Assembly: GCA_022494885.1 (NCBI GenBank)
Contig: JAGVSM010001386.1
Coordinates: 124,001 to 188,000, forward strand
Reading direction: 5' to 3'
From: Micrasema longulum
Taxonomy: Eukaryota; Arthropoda; Insecta; Trichoptera; Brachycentridae
DNA length: 64,000 nucleotides
Position 1 is the stretch's first letter. The number at the start of each line of letters is the position of its first letter. Shown piece after piece: positions 44,880-55,669 of this stretch. The notes under the pieces were generated by a model. The model was given only the letters and a program-made list of their open reading frames with translations. It was not told where the DNA came from and searched no databases. Both the position numbers and the translations under genes were made by a program.

Positions 44880-45590
44880 CCCTTTCTTTCTTTCTTTCTT
44901 TCTTCTTTCAAACAAGAGAAAATAATTACAATATTAAAGTGCACAAAAAAATAATATTAGGTAGGTACAGTTAGATTAAATTATAATTATTATTTTTGAT
45001 TAAGGTTCTAGCATTTTCTTTAAATTTGTTTAAAGTTGAAAAAATATATTTATTTCAGCAAAAAACGTGTTATAATTATTTACAATTCTGGGCAAAGATG
45101 CATTCTTATTACTATCCGTGCTTGAAATACTAACATGAAACAATTGTTGCAGCCTAGTTGTACGTTGAGGGATACGAATTTTAGTTTTCTCAAGCAGTTG
45201 AGGGCAATCTAAGTGGTTATTGCATATTTTGTAAAGGAAAATGGTATTATTGATAATTCTTCTAGATTGTAAGGTATTGTTTTTGTTATGTACTGCAGCT
45301 TCTTCATAGTTACTGAAATGTTAATATTGACGATAGTTTAGGTGATTCTAAAACTTTTTTTTAATTCTTGAGATATATTTGAAATATTGAAGAGACCAGA
45401 CAGTGGAACAATATTCAAGAATACTGCCAACATGTGCAAAATATAGTGTTTTTAATGTTTGGATTGTTAAAAAGCTTACAGACTCTTATTATAAAACCCA
45501 ATGTTTTGTAAGCTTTGCTTACTGTCTTCTCTATATGTTTATGTTTTACAAGATGTTGTGTTTGCTGTTTACGTTACACATATGATTTAT
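44880..45590 (-). pseudogene. Jockey-like LINE C-terminus with (GAAA)n tail
   Basis: Minus-strand segments read KAYKTLGFIIRVCKLFNN, then NTLQSRRIINNTIFLYKICN, HLDCPQLLEKTKIRIPQRTT and SLPRIVNNYN. These are consecutive landmarks of the RT C-terminal half. The 3' UTR runs down to a CTTT repeat at 44881-44905, which is the element's GAAA tail. A few stops and shifts interrupt it. Confidence 0.65.
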
Positions 45591-45599
45591 TAAAATATA

Positions 45600-45745
45600 A
45601 GCCTTCAAAATGTAATGCTAGTAAACGAAAGTGAGCTTTTTTGACACCTCTTTCTGTTTAATCGAGGGAATAAAGCTGCCAAAACAGTTCGCAATATTTG
45701 CGCAGTCTACAAAGAAGATTCTATTAGCTTTTTTACTATTTTTTT
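45600..45745 (+). pseudogene. Transposase-type helix-turn-helix remnant, copy 1
   Basis: AAGCCTTCAAAATGTAATGC, CACCTCTTTCTGTTTAATCG and CGCAATATTTGCGCAGTCTA parallel 54418-54545. There the frame reads SSRQKWAFLIPL, then SARNICAVYGEEN. The pattern (QK.AFL......T...R.IC..YG) resembles the N-terminal DNA-binding helices of mariner-like or DUF4817 proteins. The rest of the gene is missing. Confidence 0.4.
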
Positions 45746-45920
45746 GGAAAATAATGAAGGAGAATACAGTGTTGACCAATTTGTTTTTTTGTTGTTGTGC
45801 GCTCTTTAAAATGTATGCATTTTCGTGGACATGAATCTAGCAAATGAATGCTTAACGTTACATCTTCCAGTCAATCAATCAATAGCCAAATAATCGTTTG
45901 AAAGAAAGTTGAGGTAAGCA

Positions 45921-46003
45921 CTGCTATATATGCGTTGCAATTAGAGTACAAATGCAGTGTCTAACGCACCAACGGATGAGGAAAGAAAAAAATAATAATG
46001 ATG
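45921..46003 (+). repeat. tRNA-derived SINE family 2, tail fragment
   Basis: TGCGTTGCAATTAGAGTACA, then CAGTGTCTAACGCACCAACG and GATGAGGAAAG with an AATAATAATGATGAG end, parallel the 3' end of the 41257 copy. The tRNA-like head is absent. Confidence 0.4.
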
Positions 46004-46019
46004 AGTACAAAACAAAAAC

Positions 46020-46930
46020 ATGTTTATTTATACAGTATCTGGTGCCTAGTAATGCAAGTTTGTATTGACAAAAAAGATAAATACGTGAGTACAATTAATA
46101 AAAGTAGGTATAAATAATAATACAATGTATTTATATTTCCATCCTCGCAATATGTAGGAAACATATTGAGCTAAAATAAAAAAGTATCTTCCATAAACAT
46201 TTTATTAAATTATCAATTTAGTTAAAAGCCGTACATTTAATCTAGGATATAAAATCTCGACTAATTAAATTACCCGAGTCAACAGAAGAAAATTGCATAC
46301 ACCGTGAAAAGAGAGAAAATGGAGAATTACTCTTTGGCGTTCGTTAAAAGTAATCTTATTTGAACATTAATTTAATCCCAGGAACATCTTTATATGATAC
46401 AAAATATTTTACAACATTTTAGGTGAACATTATTCTGCATTATGCGTTTATTATAACCTTCCGTTTATTATTAATAAGGCTTAAATACAGTGTAATGGTT
46501 TGGGTTAATGAGCTTTTGAAATTCTCGAGACGGTGATGCTAAAATATGCTCATGCCTCAACATAATTATGCTATTTTACACCCCCACCAGAATAATCTAC
46601 AAATATTTATGAATGTCATTCTAGGAGGTTAAATAACCGTATAGGAGTTTATTTATTGTAATGGACGAATTACATTGTTACGCACGCCAAAATGTTTAAT
46701 GTACAGTGAAGCTAATTTTAAAATCACATTGAAAATATAACGAGTGGTTTATTGGGAATCAAATTCTAAAAAAGAGGTGTCGTCAACTGTGGCATCTTTA
46801 CTCATTTTTCCTCGATTTTTTTTAACTAGGAAAAAAAAACATTTTAATTAGTTTGACTTTGGATTGGTAAGTACTGTTTGATTTAACTTATATCTATTAA
46901 TTAAACTTTCTAATTGTACAACTAACAAAA
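46020..46930. other. Nothing recognised
   Basis: AT-rich sequence without motif-bearing frames or repeats. Confidence 0.4.
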
Positions 46931-46936
46931 CAAATC

Positions 46937-47065
46937 TGAATCGGGTCGTGGTTCCTCACACAAGTTCAAACCACACTCTACCCCAACTTGATTTCCATTT
47001 TCTAATAGTAAGTCATTTACAACTCGTTGAAAATAGCCACCAAAATTAAAATATTTGGGTAATTT
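46937..47065 (+). repeat. tRNA-derived SINE, family 1, copy 5 (internal deletion)
   Basis: ATCGGGTCGTGGTTCCTCAC joins directly to AAGTTCAAACCACACTCTAC, so the region between the A and B boxes has lost about 30 bp. The unique part (TTTCCATTTTCTAATAGTAA, then AACTCGTTGAAAATAG) is intact. Confidence 0.7.
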
Positions 47066-47067
47066 AT

Positions 47068-47460
47068 TATATAAATAAAAGACGAGTGATACTTTAATCC
47101 ACAAATTTGGAATATCCAGTGACCGGTTTCATCGCTTTCGCGACATCTTCAAGACTGGTATTTTTATTAAAAAGTTCAATGTATTTATACAATACCGAAG
47201 TAAGGATAGAGAATTCAAAATTATATGAAAGTTAATTAAATAAGGTTATTTTTATCTTAAGGATCACTACCAAAAGATTTTCGGGTTAACTAGTGAGTTG
47301 ATATAATGCTTTTTTAATGAGCTTTAGTATTTTATTTTTAGTGTCCTATCCTTCTAGAGTGTTATTTTTGTCAATTATAATTTCGGAAACAATTGTACAA
47401 TGAATTTCCATCAAGGATTTTCAATTACAAACTTAAATATTTGAGTCAATTATAAGAACG
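47068..47460 (-). mobile_element. Penelope-like family 2 terminal sequence
   Basis: It shares, in order, AAAGACGAGTGATACTTTAA, AATATCCAGTGACCGGTTTC, CGCTTTCGCGACATCTTC, GAGTTGATATAATG, TCAATTATAATTTC and CATCAAGGATTTTCAATTAC with 56650-57260. On the minus strand UUGAAGA, a UCGC-GAAA-GCGA hairpin and GAAACCGGUC form a hammerhead-like array (first box imperfect). No coding sequence is attached. The PLE assignment rests on similarity of this array to family 1. Confidence 0.55.
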
Positions 47461-47879
47461 CTAATATTTCTTCTTTTTCTTAAACTATTTTATACGTAAA
47501 TAAAGAAATCACACATTGGACACTTTCAAATAATTTATCAGTAACCTGAAAACTCATTTATAAAATCAACTAAGTTTGTGTTTCTTTTAGCATTGGCTAA
47601 TCGATATGTCTGCAATAATAAAGTTGATTTTACTGGCAACACTGGTTAGTACGTAAAAATGTCCAACATTCGACATTTATTGCCATTCAAATGAGTCGAG
47701 CTGCCTCCAGTTCAAGAGTGTAATTAGGCATAGTTATTCAAAAGTGAAACTGTAGATGAAAAAAATAAAACCTCTACGTTATTTTGTATAATATTAGTTT
47801 CACTGAAAAGGAAAACATATGAATCATGTATATTGCCAGTGAGTATATACGCATTAGAGGCCATGGCCCTCACATAAAG

Positions 47880-48295
47880 AAATGTAGAAAAACTTAAATG
47901 CCCACAGCAATCCATAAAAAATGCTTGCTTAGTATAAGCCCAAGAAACAGAGTAAAAAACGAGGAAATAAGAAAAAAAAAACAGAATAGCGGATGTCATG
48001 GATCGCGTAACAGGACTGCAGTAACAATGGGCAGGACATGTTACGAGACAAGACCCTACATAGACTCCTACATTTTGAAGTTGGAGAACTTGAGAGAATA
48101 AGAGAGGCGTCGGAAGACCTAAAAATAGATGGTCCGACGACATAGCCACTGTGGGGGGTAGGAATTGGCTGCAAGCAGCAACCGACTGAAAGAAATCGAA
48201 GGATTTGGAAGAGGCCTATATGCAGTAGTGGAGGACAGAAGGCTAAAGAAGAAGAAGAAGAAAAAGAAGAAGAAGAAGAAGAAGAAGAAAAATAA
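47880..48295 (+). pseudogene. RTE-type LINE C-terminus with (GAA)n tail
   Basis: Across frames the plus strand reads NRVKNEEIRKK, GRTCYETRPYIDSYI and LKLENLRE. It continues with a GRPK..W.DDIA-like stretch, WLQAATD-like residues and an ..EAYMQ..RTEG-like ending. This matches RTE polymerase ends (R.KNEEIR..T...W.WAGHV.R...RPK.RW.D). The sequence runs directly into a GAA repeat at about 48241-48293, the usual RTE-type microsatellite tail. Confidence 0.6.
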
Positions 48296-48299
48296 GTTT

Positions 48300-48815
48300 T
48301 AGTAAAAAATCTGATTAAAACCCCATTATAAGGTCAAGTTGCTAATCCCCATTAAATGGTAACTTTACCCAACATAACTAACATTACCCAGACGAATTTC
48401 TCCATAAATATTCAAAAACAGCACTTGAAAATCATTTTCATGGTTTTATAAGAAGATGTTACTTAAAAAAAACATTTCTTCTCAACTCTTTTTTCATTAA
48501 AAAAATCCCAACGAGTAGTACTTACCACTTACAAATTTCTGTAAATTTACGTTTTCGTGACACTCGGTAGAAGCAGGTTAAGATGTCACAGTTGACCGTA
48601 CGTAAATAATAGACAGTTCGTCTTCTGGCCGGTGAAAAATACAGTTCTGTGTGTGAAGAAAGCTCTGAACGACAGTTTTTTCTATTAAACAAAAAAACTT
48701 AAAAGAAAATGAATGTTGCCTATTACAACGCATCAAATAATCTTAAATCACGCCTGCTTTGACCGCATGTTATTATGTACATCTCGTGAAAATTATGGTG
48801 ATGCGGATATCACAA
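48300..48815. other. Nothing recognised
   Basis: AT-rich sequence after the (GAA)n tail. No features could be supported. Confidence 0.4.
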
Positions 48816-48819
48816 ACAT

Positions 48820-48950
48820 AGGGCAAAATGGTTAATACCATACAGTATGTAAAGTGATCTTTTGAACTAGCCAAAAACAGGTCAATAGTTGTGAAAATGC
48901 TAACATTTCCACATTTTCCCAATTTTTTTTTCATCTTTGATGAAGATTAT
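48820..48950 (-). repeat. Foldback family fragment
   Basis: GGGCAAAATGGTTAATACCA, GTATGTAAAGTGATC, CAAAAACAGGTCAATAG and a TCATCTTTGATG-type edge correspond to one decayed arm. Confidence 0.45.
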
Positions 48951-49379
48951 TGGAAATGATTTATTTTGTCTCTATTGAGATGTGGTCAGAATAAAACTAG
49001 TAAATAAATGAGTTAATTCCCTTCTCAAAAATGTTAGTTCTATCTGTTAATACATCTATTGATTTATAAATGTATTGTCTAGCCCAGCGGAACAATCCAG
49101 TTAATTCCCTTAAGTTAATCTTTCGTAAACTGGAGTCTCTACCCTTTACTTCCTCAAGGGTGCAAATATTCATTTCGCAAAGTATGAAGTGGAAATTTAA
49201 TCCGCAATTAAAGCCATTAGAACAATAAATTACTTCAGGGAAGAATGCCAGTATAAATATATTTTTTTTAAAATAAAATGTTAAGATACGATTAAATTAT
49301 TTTAGGTAGAGACTAAAAAAACAATACAATACTTATGCGAGTTACTGTGTGTAGTATGGAATAAAATATTGACAACAGA

Positions 49380-49535
49380 CAACAGAGATTAAGAATATTT
49401 TAGAGAAGGAAATATAAAAGTCTAGGCATCTACGGGGCTTATGACCTGTCATTGCCTGGTTTAAGTGGCCACTCTACACACTGAGTAACATGAATTGATA
49501 AACATTGATAAATCCACCTGGTCCATGAAGAAGTA
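49380..49535 (+). repeat. Foldback family fragment
   Basis: ACAGAGATTAAGAATATTTT, AGTCTAGGCATCTACGGGGC, TTATGACCTGTCATTGCCTG and GTTTAAGTGGCCACTC match the left arm. The end (TCCATGAAGAAGTATAGAAA) matches the middle of copy 1. Confidence 0.6.
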
Positions 49536-49539
49536 TAGA

Positions 49540-50480
49540 AATTTTCTTTTTTTTTTCATTATGTATTATTTAATTTAGTACTCAATCTTATTTGACATAG
49601 TATTAATTACTCCCATTTCTTACTAAAGCGTAGAGTGAGTTTATAGAAACCATATCCCAAATATTATTTCAATTATGTTTTTATATAAATATATATGTAA
49701 TTTTTTCTAAATTAAAAACATATAATAGTATTATTATTTAAACCTGTCAGTCATCCATGTTACATAACTTTTTGGTGTTTCTGTGTCACATTGTCATTTA
49801 AAAAAAATTATTTTTGTATGAAAAAGCGAGATAGGCACCAAAATATTAACATCATACGTTTTTACTGACCGTTCTTCAACTGTGTGCCACTTTTAAACGT
49901 TTTTTTTTTATTTCAATGATAATAATATTTTTTCAATACTACTATATTTTACTACTATACTTTTCTTTTGTTGATTTTAATGATACTGTTTTTTTGTATA
50001 TTTTGCTATGTGTAAATCTAAATTTATATCATTTTAATATTTATGTCTGATTAAATTGTATTTTTTGGAATAATATTATTTATTACTTATACCTTTTTTT
50101 TCTGGATTGTTATTATATTGCATCACATATCATTATATTTGAATCATACTAATTTTACTAAGTATTTTTTATTGTTAATTAATATATTATGGCTTGACAC
50201 AGGTACAGCCTAAAAAGCCTTAATAAGTTCACTTATATTTAAACGAGTGTAATTTTTAATGAATAAATGAATTGAAAAAACACCTTTGACGGAAAGCTAT
50301 CTCTTTATAAAGCTAGGCAGGTTAGATGTCTCACCAGCAAAAAAAAATGCATGTTTACTTTTACTACTTATTAAACCTATAATATATTTAACTAAATGTA
50401 AATTGTTGTAATAAATATGTAAATATATAGCTACAAATATATAAATGAAATATTTTTACATTTTATAAGAACAGAATTAA
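49540..50480. other. AT-rich stretch, nothing recognised
   Basis: Low-complexity A/T DNA without usable frames. Confidence 0.45.
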
Positions 50481-50489
50481 TGTGCTTTT

Positions 50490-50529
50490 AGAGTGCCATT
50501 CAATTTGTTGCCCGCATTTACTCTCTTTA
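50490..50529 (-). pseudogene. RTE-like LINE fragment, left part
   Basis: GAGTGCCATTCAATTTGTTG, then CCCGCATTTACTCTC, matches the 32075-32115 segment of the reference copy. The rest of this copy resumes at 51762 on the other side of the mariner. Confidence 0.6.
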
Positions 50530-51761
50530 TATAGGGTGACCCAATAAGAGTGCACGATTTAATTTGATTAAAAATCGCATGTTTTTTGAGCGAGTGATGA
50601 TATTTTCACTGCATTGTAAAGAAGACATGTTCTGATTATGTATGGAATAAAATATTCAGCATATGGCCCCTGCGGCTCTGAACACAGGCCCTTGCTCTTT
50701 TCATAAAATGTTTGATGACATTTTAACAAAGATGTGGCTCTATTTCACTGATGACGCGTTGGATCTCGGCCTTGAGCTCATAAATTATTTGTGGTATATT
50801 TACCTAGACCTAAGATTTCATAAAACTCCAAAGAAAGAAATCGCACGGCGTTAGATCGCAAGATCTTGGCGGCCAATTGACAAAGGAATTTCGGAAGATG
50901 ATTCGGCCTGGAAATCGTTGATTCAATAAATCAATTGTTTCGTGCGCGGTGTAGCAAGGGGCGTCGTCCTGCTGAAACCACGTGTTATTCAGATCCATAC
51001 CATCCAGTTAAAGCCAAAAATCTCCGTTATCATGTTCCTGTTACAAGTGCCATTCACAGCCACATTCTAGTCTCATTTTCAAAGAAGTAAAGCCCACGCG
51101 CGGATTATCTAAGCCCCAAATTTGACAGTTTTGTTTGTTGACGAACCCAGTCAGATAAAAATACGCCTCATCGGTGAAGATGATTTGTTTCGAAAAATCA
51201 GCATTCAGTTAATTTTGCTTCATCACCCGTTGAAGGAATCGCCGGCGCTATGCATGGTCTGCTGGTTTGAGCTCCTAAGTGAGCTAAATCTTGTATAGGT
51301 AAAGGTAAAGATCTTTTGTCAAAAATCGCTGCGTGGTACTTTGTGAAATTTGAAGTTGTTGTGAACGATGCCGAATAGATGTTCCCGGGTTTTCGGTAAT
51401 ACAATCCGGTATCGGTATTAGAACAGCAATATTTTTTAAGAGACCGGCCGGTACGTCGACGCACAGTAAACTGACTGTCCATCATCTGCCCAGTTTTTTC
51501 AAAATTCATTGATCACTCTTTGAATTGTTGACACATTAAATGCACTTCCACGACCGAAAATTTTGCGAAGTTTGCGAGCGGTTTCAGCGTAACTTTCTCC
51601 ATTTTTGTAATGGGTTTTTAGAATGATAACGCGTTGCTCAGTTGTGTAGCGCTTCATTTTAATAATCGAAACAATCCTTGATGCCAGCTGTCAAATTTTA
51701 GAACTGCAAATAAAAAAAATGGCATCAAATTTGAAGCGTGCACTCTTATTGGGTCATCCGC
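50530..51761 (-). mobile_element. DD41D-type mariner transposon with TA target duplication
   Basis: The termini are TAGGGTGACCCAATAAGAGT (50530) and, inverted, GCGGATGACCCAATAAGAGT (51761). The arms continue GCACG, and TA lies on both sides (50528-50529, 51762-51763). Length is 1232 bp. It sits inside an RTE-like LINE fragment whose two parts flank it, so it inserted after that LINE. The encoded transposase is degenerate (next entry). Confidence 0.8.
50636..51657 (-). pseudogene. Mariner transposase (DD41D / rosa-like), frameshifted with stops
   Basis: Start ATG at 51657: MKRYTTEQRVIILKTHYKNG, then RKIFGRGSAFNVSTIQRVI, is the N-terminal helix-turn-helix. A one-base shift after NEF (about 51505) moves the frame. 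The first catalytic Asp is in IIFTDEAYF (about 51170). The second is in WFQQDDAPCYTAHET and the third in CDLTPCDFFLWS. 41 residues separate the second and third Asp, which defines DD41D. A TAG follows KS at 50810 and additional stops occur after it, yet the C-terminus (ELKAEIQRVI, then FMKRARACVQSRRGHMLNIL) is still legible to a TAA at 50636. The intact length would be near 340 residues, normal for mariners. Confidence 0.8.
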
Positions 51762-51850
51762 TACTTCCCAAATACACAAAGTCGTCCATTTGTTCAAAAC
51801 ATTTGTTTTATACATTAACGATGCAATCAGTAATCTCAGTCGTAATATAT
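51762..51850 (-). pseudogene. RTE-like LINE fragment, right part
   Basis: CTTCCCAAATACACAAAGTC and ATTAACGATGCAATCAGTAA, followed by TCTCAG, match 32155-32225 of the reference copy (..TTATTATGCAGACAGTAACCTCAC). Compared with that copy about 40-50 bp at the insertion site are missing. Confidence 0.55.
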
Positions 51851-51859
51851 TTTAATTTA

Positions 51860-52295
51860 AAAGGAAATTTACAAACAAACAGTGTAATGTAGTCATATCG
51901 TCCCAGTAGAATAAAACAGCGTTTATTCTAGTGTGAACACAGCGCTTTGTAATAAATGTTAATTATTTTAATTAAAACAGTAAATAATTTATAATATCCA
52001 AACACATAGCGAGAAAGTCTTCTTTCTGCTTCTGGTTACAGCACATACCTAATCTCAACCCTTGGTGCACCGCAAGTCAAAATCACTTTACCCTCTCCCC
52101 CTTTCTCTCTTCTACCCCCCTCCACCCGCATTCCGAACCACCGGGGTGGAAGACTGGTTTATTAAATTACAATATTATTGTACAAAAAACTGAAAGAATA
52201 ATAAAATCTCTTGATTGCAGGAAGATATTTAAGGACAAATTTAAAATATTTTATTTCGTATCGACAATAGATCATCATCATAAGCTCGGCAGCCC
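51860..52295. other. Nothing recognised
   Basis: Mixed sequence with a CT/C-rich patch (CCCTCTCCCCCTTTCTCTCT near 52091). No gene or repeat was identified. Confidence 0.35.
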
Positions 52296-52301
52296 TGCGG
52301 C

Positions 52302-53416
52302 GCAATCACAAATGATTACCGACGTGCTTAAAAATATGCTAAGCATTCGAGCGAACACAATAAACAATAATGAACATGCTTAAGTTATCGCGGTCATAAA
52401 TCGACGCGTGTGTAATCTCTACATCAATACTCGTGTCGGTTTGTTTTTTGTTTTCCTCGTAAATAAATACAGTTCATTGCCAAAACATTGGCTTTTTTGA
52501 AAACAATGATAAATATATTGCATTTGCAAAATAGTAAGGAGTATCAAATACAAAAAAGTGAAAATTAAATTACAAACAATTACTATGGCGACTGTTTTTC
52601 TTGGTATTTGGCTTGCCGATCGCCGCACTGGTGAAATGTAATATATAAATTGTGAACAAATAAACAAAATTTTATAAAACTGAATTATTTTTCTTTAGTT
52701 ACAGTTTTGGAATATTTTTCATATTTACACAGGTGAAATTTAAATATGTGGTTGCGCAGCAGGATTATGCGTCGTGAAACGTAAATATTTTGACATTTAA
52801 TATTAAGTGTTGCCAAGCATCAGGTTGTAGTGTGACATAATAATCCCGATTGATAACTTGCACATTGTGATCGCGAATACGATAAACAACCATGGTGAGA
52901 AATTGTTTTTTTATTTAAAAAAAATAATATTTTTATTTATTTATAAATCATATAACACAAAGAAGTATAATACGTTAAATAACATTCCCAGGGGCTACAA
53001 CAACTCAATTCGGTACATAAATAATGTTAACATTAAAAAAATAACACATTTTGAGAACAACAAAGAAACAAAACAAGTTTAGCACTTTTATAACTAAATA
53101 TAGCACAACAATATAAACGCCAAAGACTTTTTCTTACACAAGCAGAATAAATGTATAAAAAAAGCTTTTAAGAATGAAAAAAGTAGTGAATCTACTAAGG
53201 CAGATAAGGTCATTAACATCACATGCCACGCAAATGATCCAGCCATAGTGATGATGAGAACATATCCATCTTAGTTAGTAAACATCTGAATACTTAAGAA
53301 ATGTACTAGCAATGAACACATGATTATTTGAAACATAATTCGGATATACGATATCACGTCGCTTATTTGCTAATAACGTAATCGACGTGCTCGTCGATAA
53401 TCATTTGTGATTGAGC
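52302..53416. repeat. Inverted-repeat pair ~1.1 kb apart
   Basis: GCAATCACAAATGATTACCG, then ACGTGC (52302-52327), recurs inverted at 53389-53416 with two mismatches. The GCGGCGCAATCACAAA phrase also resembles GAGCCGCAATCACAAACATT at 39092, inside the MITE-like cluster. These may be ends of one non-autonomous element. The interior shows no protein motif. Confidence 0.4.
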
Positions 53417-53429
53417 TACTGCGTGAGCC

Positions 53430-53740
53430 TGGCCTACATCTAAGAGTCTCCTTTACTCTTGGTCTACTGCTCTTCCTCTGCAGGTCCCCACGTCCAACGT
53501 TGTCGTATTGAATTCTCAAAGAAACCCTTTTCCACAGCTGATGGTAAATATCTACTTTATAGATTACCGACTCCAGCGAAGGAAATGCGAAGTATCTTGA
53601 TCATCTGTTACTGGAAAGTAAGGTAGCATGTCTTACGCTTCTTGTATTGTTTAATTATGGAAAATGTCAATGTAAGTGTCTCAAATATGATTTTTTTTTA
53701 AATAAAAAAAATATATATAAGGACATTCGATTCATCTAAT
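53430..53740. other. Unassigned mixed-composition segment
   Basis: A CT-rich stretch (CTCTTGGTCTACTGCTCTTC, then CTCTGCAGGTCCCCACG) stands out. It includes an AG/GT-like pair but no reading frame I can defend. Confidence 0.3.
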
Positions 53741-53744
53741 CTTC

Positions 53745-53925
53745 ACATTCGTTTGAAAATGCTCTAACAAGGCGAAACATTTGTCACGAGGATTTTATTT
53801 TTGTAATAATAAAATAAAATTTTCAGTCGACCTCAATCAGTGTTTGATTTCTTATACAATAAGTTTAAATATAAAGTTCTATAAAATAAACACTAAATCA
53901 ATCAATAAAAAGAATTACTTAGGTG
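53745..53925 (+). ncRNA. Hammerhead-ribozyme-like motif in a Penelope-like end (family 3)
   Basis: The plus strand shows UUGAAAAUG, a CUCU..AAGG stem, CGAAAC, AUUU and GUC. This is the same layout as family 1 but with a 4-nt helix III loop. The downstream segment (CAATCAGTGTTTGATTTC) recurs at 1211. The first box is imperfect, so activity is doubtful. Confidence 0.4.
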
Positions 53926-53989
53926 TTATTATTTACTTAAATATTTAAATTTTCAGACCATTTCCTGAAAGTCATAAATAAATTGTTCT

Positions 53990-54080
53990 GCAAAAATGGA
54001 AATCAAGTTGTGGTAATGTGGGATTTGAACCTTTGGTCCGTGAGTACACAATACTATCACGGGACCACAACGCGGTTCAA
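53990..54080 (-). repeat. tRNA-derived SINE, family 1, copy 6
   Basis: On the minus strand it reads GTTGTGGTCCCGTGATAGT, GTACTCACGGACCAAAGG, the weakened B-box GTTCAAATCCC and ACATTACCACAACTTGATT. This is the most decayed copy. Confidence 0.6.
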
Positions 54081-54335
54081 ACTATTATTATATTTATATT
54101 TTTTCATTTGTAAATAGTGCGTATCTTAAGATTAAATAAAAAAAAAATCACTTTCCAGTTAAATAAAAAAGTAAAATAGAAAGGTATCATATTTCTTTGT
54201 TTACATTTTACTGGGTTTTATATAAATTGTGTCTTTTTTTTCTTCTAAAATTGTTATTATTATTCTATATTATTATATTCTATATTACTTCTTCCATATT
54301 AAAAAATGAGCTGAAAGAAAAAAAAGTAATAGTTC

Positions 54336-54762
54336 ATGTGTCATTCGAATAAAAAAATTCTGCTCTACAGTAAATTTATTGCTTTTACGTTACATTTATT
54401 ATTTTATTTGATTACAAGCCTTCAAAATGGAATGTCAAGTAGACAAAAGTGGGCATTTTTGATACCTCTTTCTGTTCTTGTTCAACCGAGAGAAAAAACT
54501 GCCAAATCTGCTCGCAATATTTGCGCAGTGTACGGTGAAGAAAATATGATTATTTTATTTATATTTATTTATGCGTTGCACCAATACTCGGCGTGTAATT
54601 ACATAAAATAATAAATGTAACGTTAAAGCAAATACGGAAGTGTCTTGTAGAGAAGAAGAAAATATTTTGAATTATGTTTACCGTTTCGTTTGACTTTTGA
54701 TGCTCATTTTTAAGTTTGGAAAAAAAAAACAGTCACAACTTATGTTAACTTGTGGAAACCTG
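54336..54762 (+). pseudogene. Helix-turn-helix remnant, copy 2, with shared element end
   Basis: The frame 54336-54611 contains SSRQKWAFLIPLSVL, then KTAKSARNICAVYGEENM, a transposase-like N-terminal helix-turn-helix. The coding frame ends early. About 100 bp later ACAGTCACAACTTATGTTAA (ending 54762) is the inverted equivalent of 44485-44505. An internally deleted DNA transposon is the simplest reading; the superfamily is uncertain. Confidence 0.4.
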
Positions 54763-54779
54763 AAATAGGTTCTTAGATC

Positions 54780-55030
54780 GTGAAATATTTCATAAATCAT
54801 ACTATACATCCATTTATATAAAAGGTAATGTTTAAATGGTTATCCCCGATAGACTGAATAACTACTGTGCCGATTTACATGCGGTTTTCAGATAAATGTA
54901 CATATTTGCCACGAAAAAGTTTAAAGCTCATAAAATTTTCAATTTATTGAGTACAAAAAAGTTGGGAGCGCTATTTTTTTTATCAATCATTAAGGCTCCA
55001 TTCACCGAGAATGCGTATAAAAAAATGGAT
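54780..55030. other. Nothing firmly recognised
   Basis: CCGATAGACTGAATAACTAC, then TGTGCCGATTTACATGCGGT, resembles a common insect interspersed repeat, but too little is present to name it. Confidence 0.3.
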
Positions 55031-55034
55031 GGAT

Positions 55035-55660
55035 CATGGAATTAAGAATAGTCCAGAAGGAGCGTAGAATCATATACCTCGGACTGTGTCCAAAAATCCT
55101 CCCACTTTGCCTCACTTTCGCCACACGCATGCGTGAAGACACCACGTAATGTTGCCAGATCGCGAAAAATATAAGCATAACACAAATGTAAGATAATTTT
55201 TTAAAAATATTTACAAAGAGCAATTTGTTAATTTTTCTAAAATTTTATTGTTCAGCGGAAACATTGATTGACTCAACAGAGTAGGTAAGTAAAGGGTCAT
55301 TTAATAAGAGCAATTTTATTAATGAAATTTAAAGTTAAAAATATTTTATTTTACATAAAACGGATATTTTTATGTCATGTAAAATAATATTTGATGGTTT
55401 AAAAATAATGTCAGTCAAATATCCACCACGGCGATGTTTAGTCCGAGGGGTCAAATTTTCATTAGTTTTCTCATTGGACGAGCAAAGTAGCGTAAAAAAT
55501 TCGACTACCCTGGCAACACTAACAACATGTCTATTTTATTTTCTTTGACAATCTGACAGATGGAAAAACAATTTAATTTTTAAGTAATGCATTTGCCACT
55601 AACACATGCATTTGCTACTTACACATGAAATGTGATCCCATCATGCTTCTTTTTTATCCC
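55035..55660 (+). repeat. Dispersed ~0.6 kb repeat, copy A2
   Basis: It is collinear with 7251-7830: GAATTAAGAATAGTCCAGAA at the start, then GCCAGATCGCGAAAA, ACATTGATTGACTCAACAGA, CAAATATCCACCACGGCG and GACAATCTGACAGATGGAAA. An extra 40-bp piece (CTTTGCCTCACTTTCGCCAC) is present only here. Confidence 0.6.
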
Positions 55661-55669
55661 GGCAGCATT

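Noticed and set aside
48241..48293. (GAA)n as an independent microsatellite or CRISPR-like repeat
   Set aside because: It directly follows the end of an RTE-type LINE and is its 3' tail; no spacer structure.
52860..53082. Possible host exon after ACCATGG-like start near 52891
   Set aside because: The frame is short and N/K/Y-rich, with no domain; AT-rich composition accounts for it.
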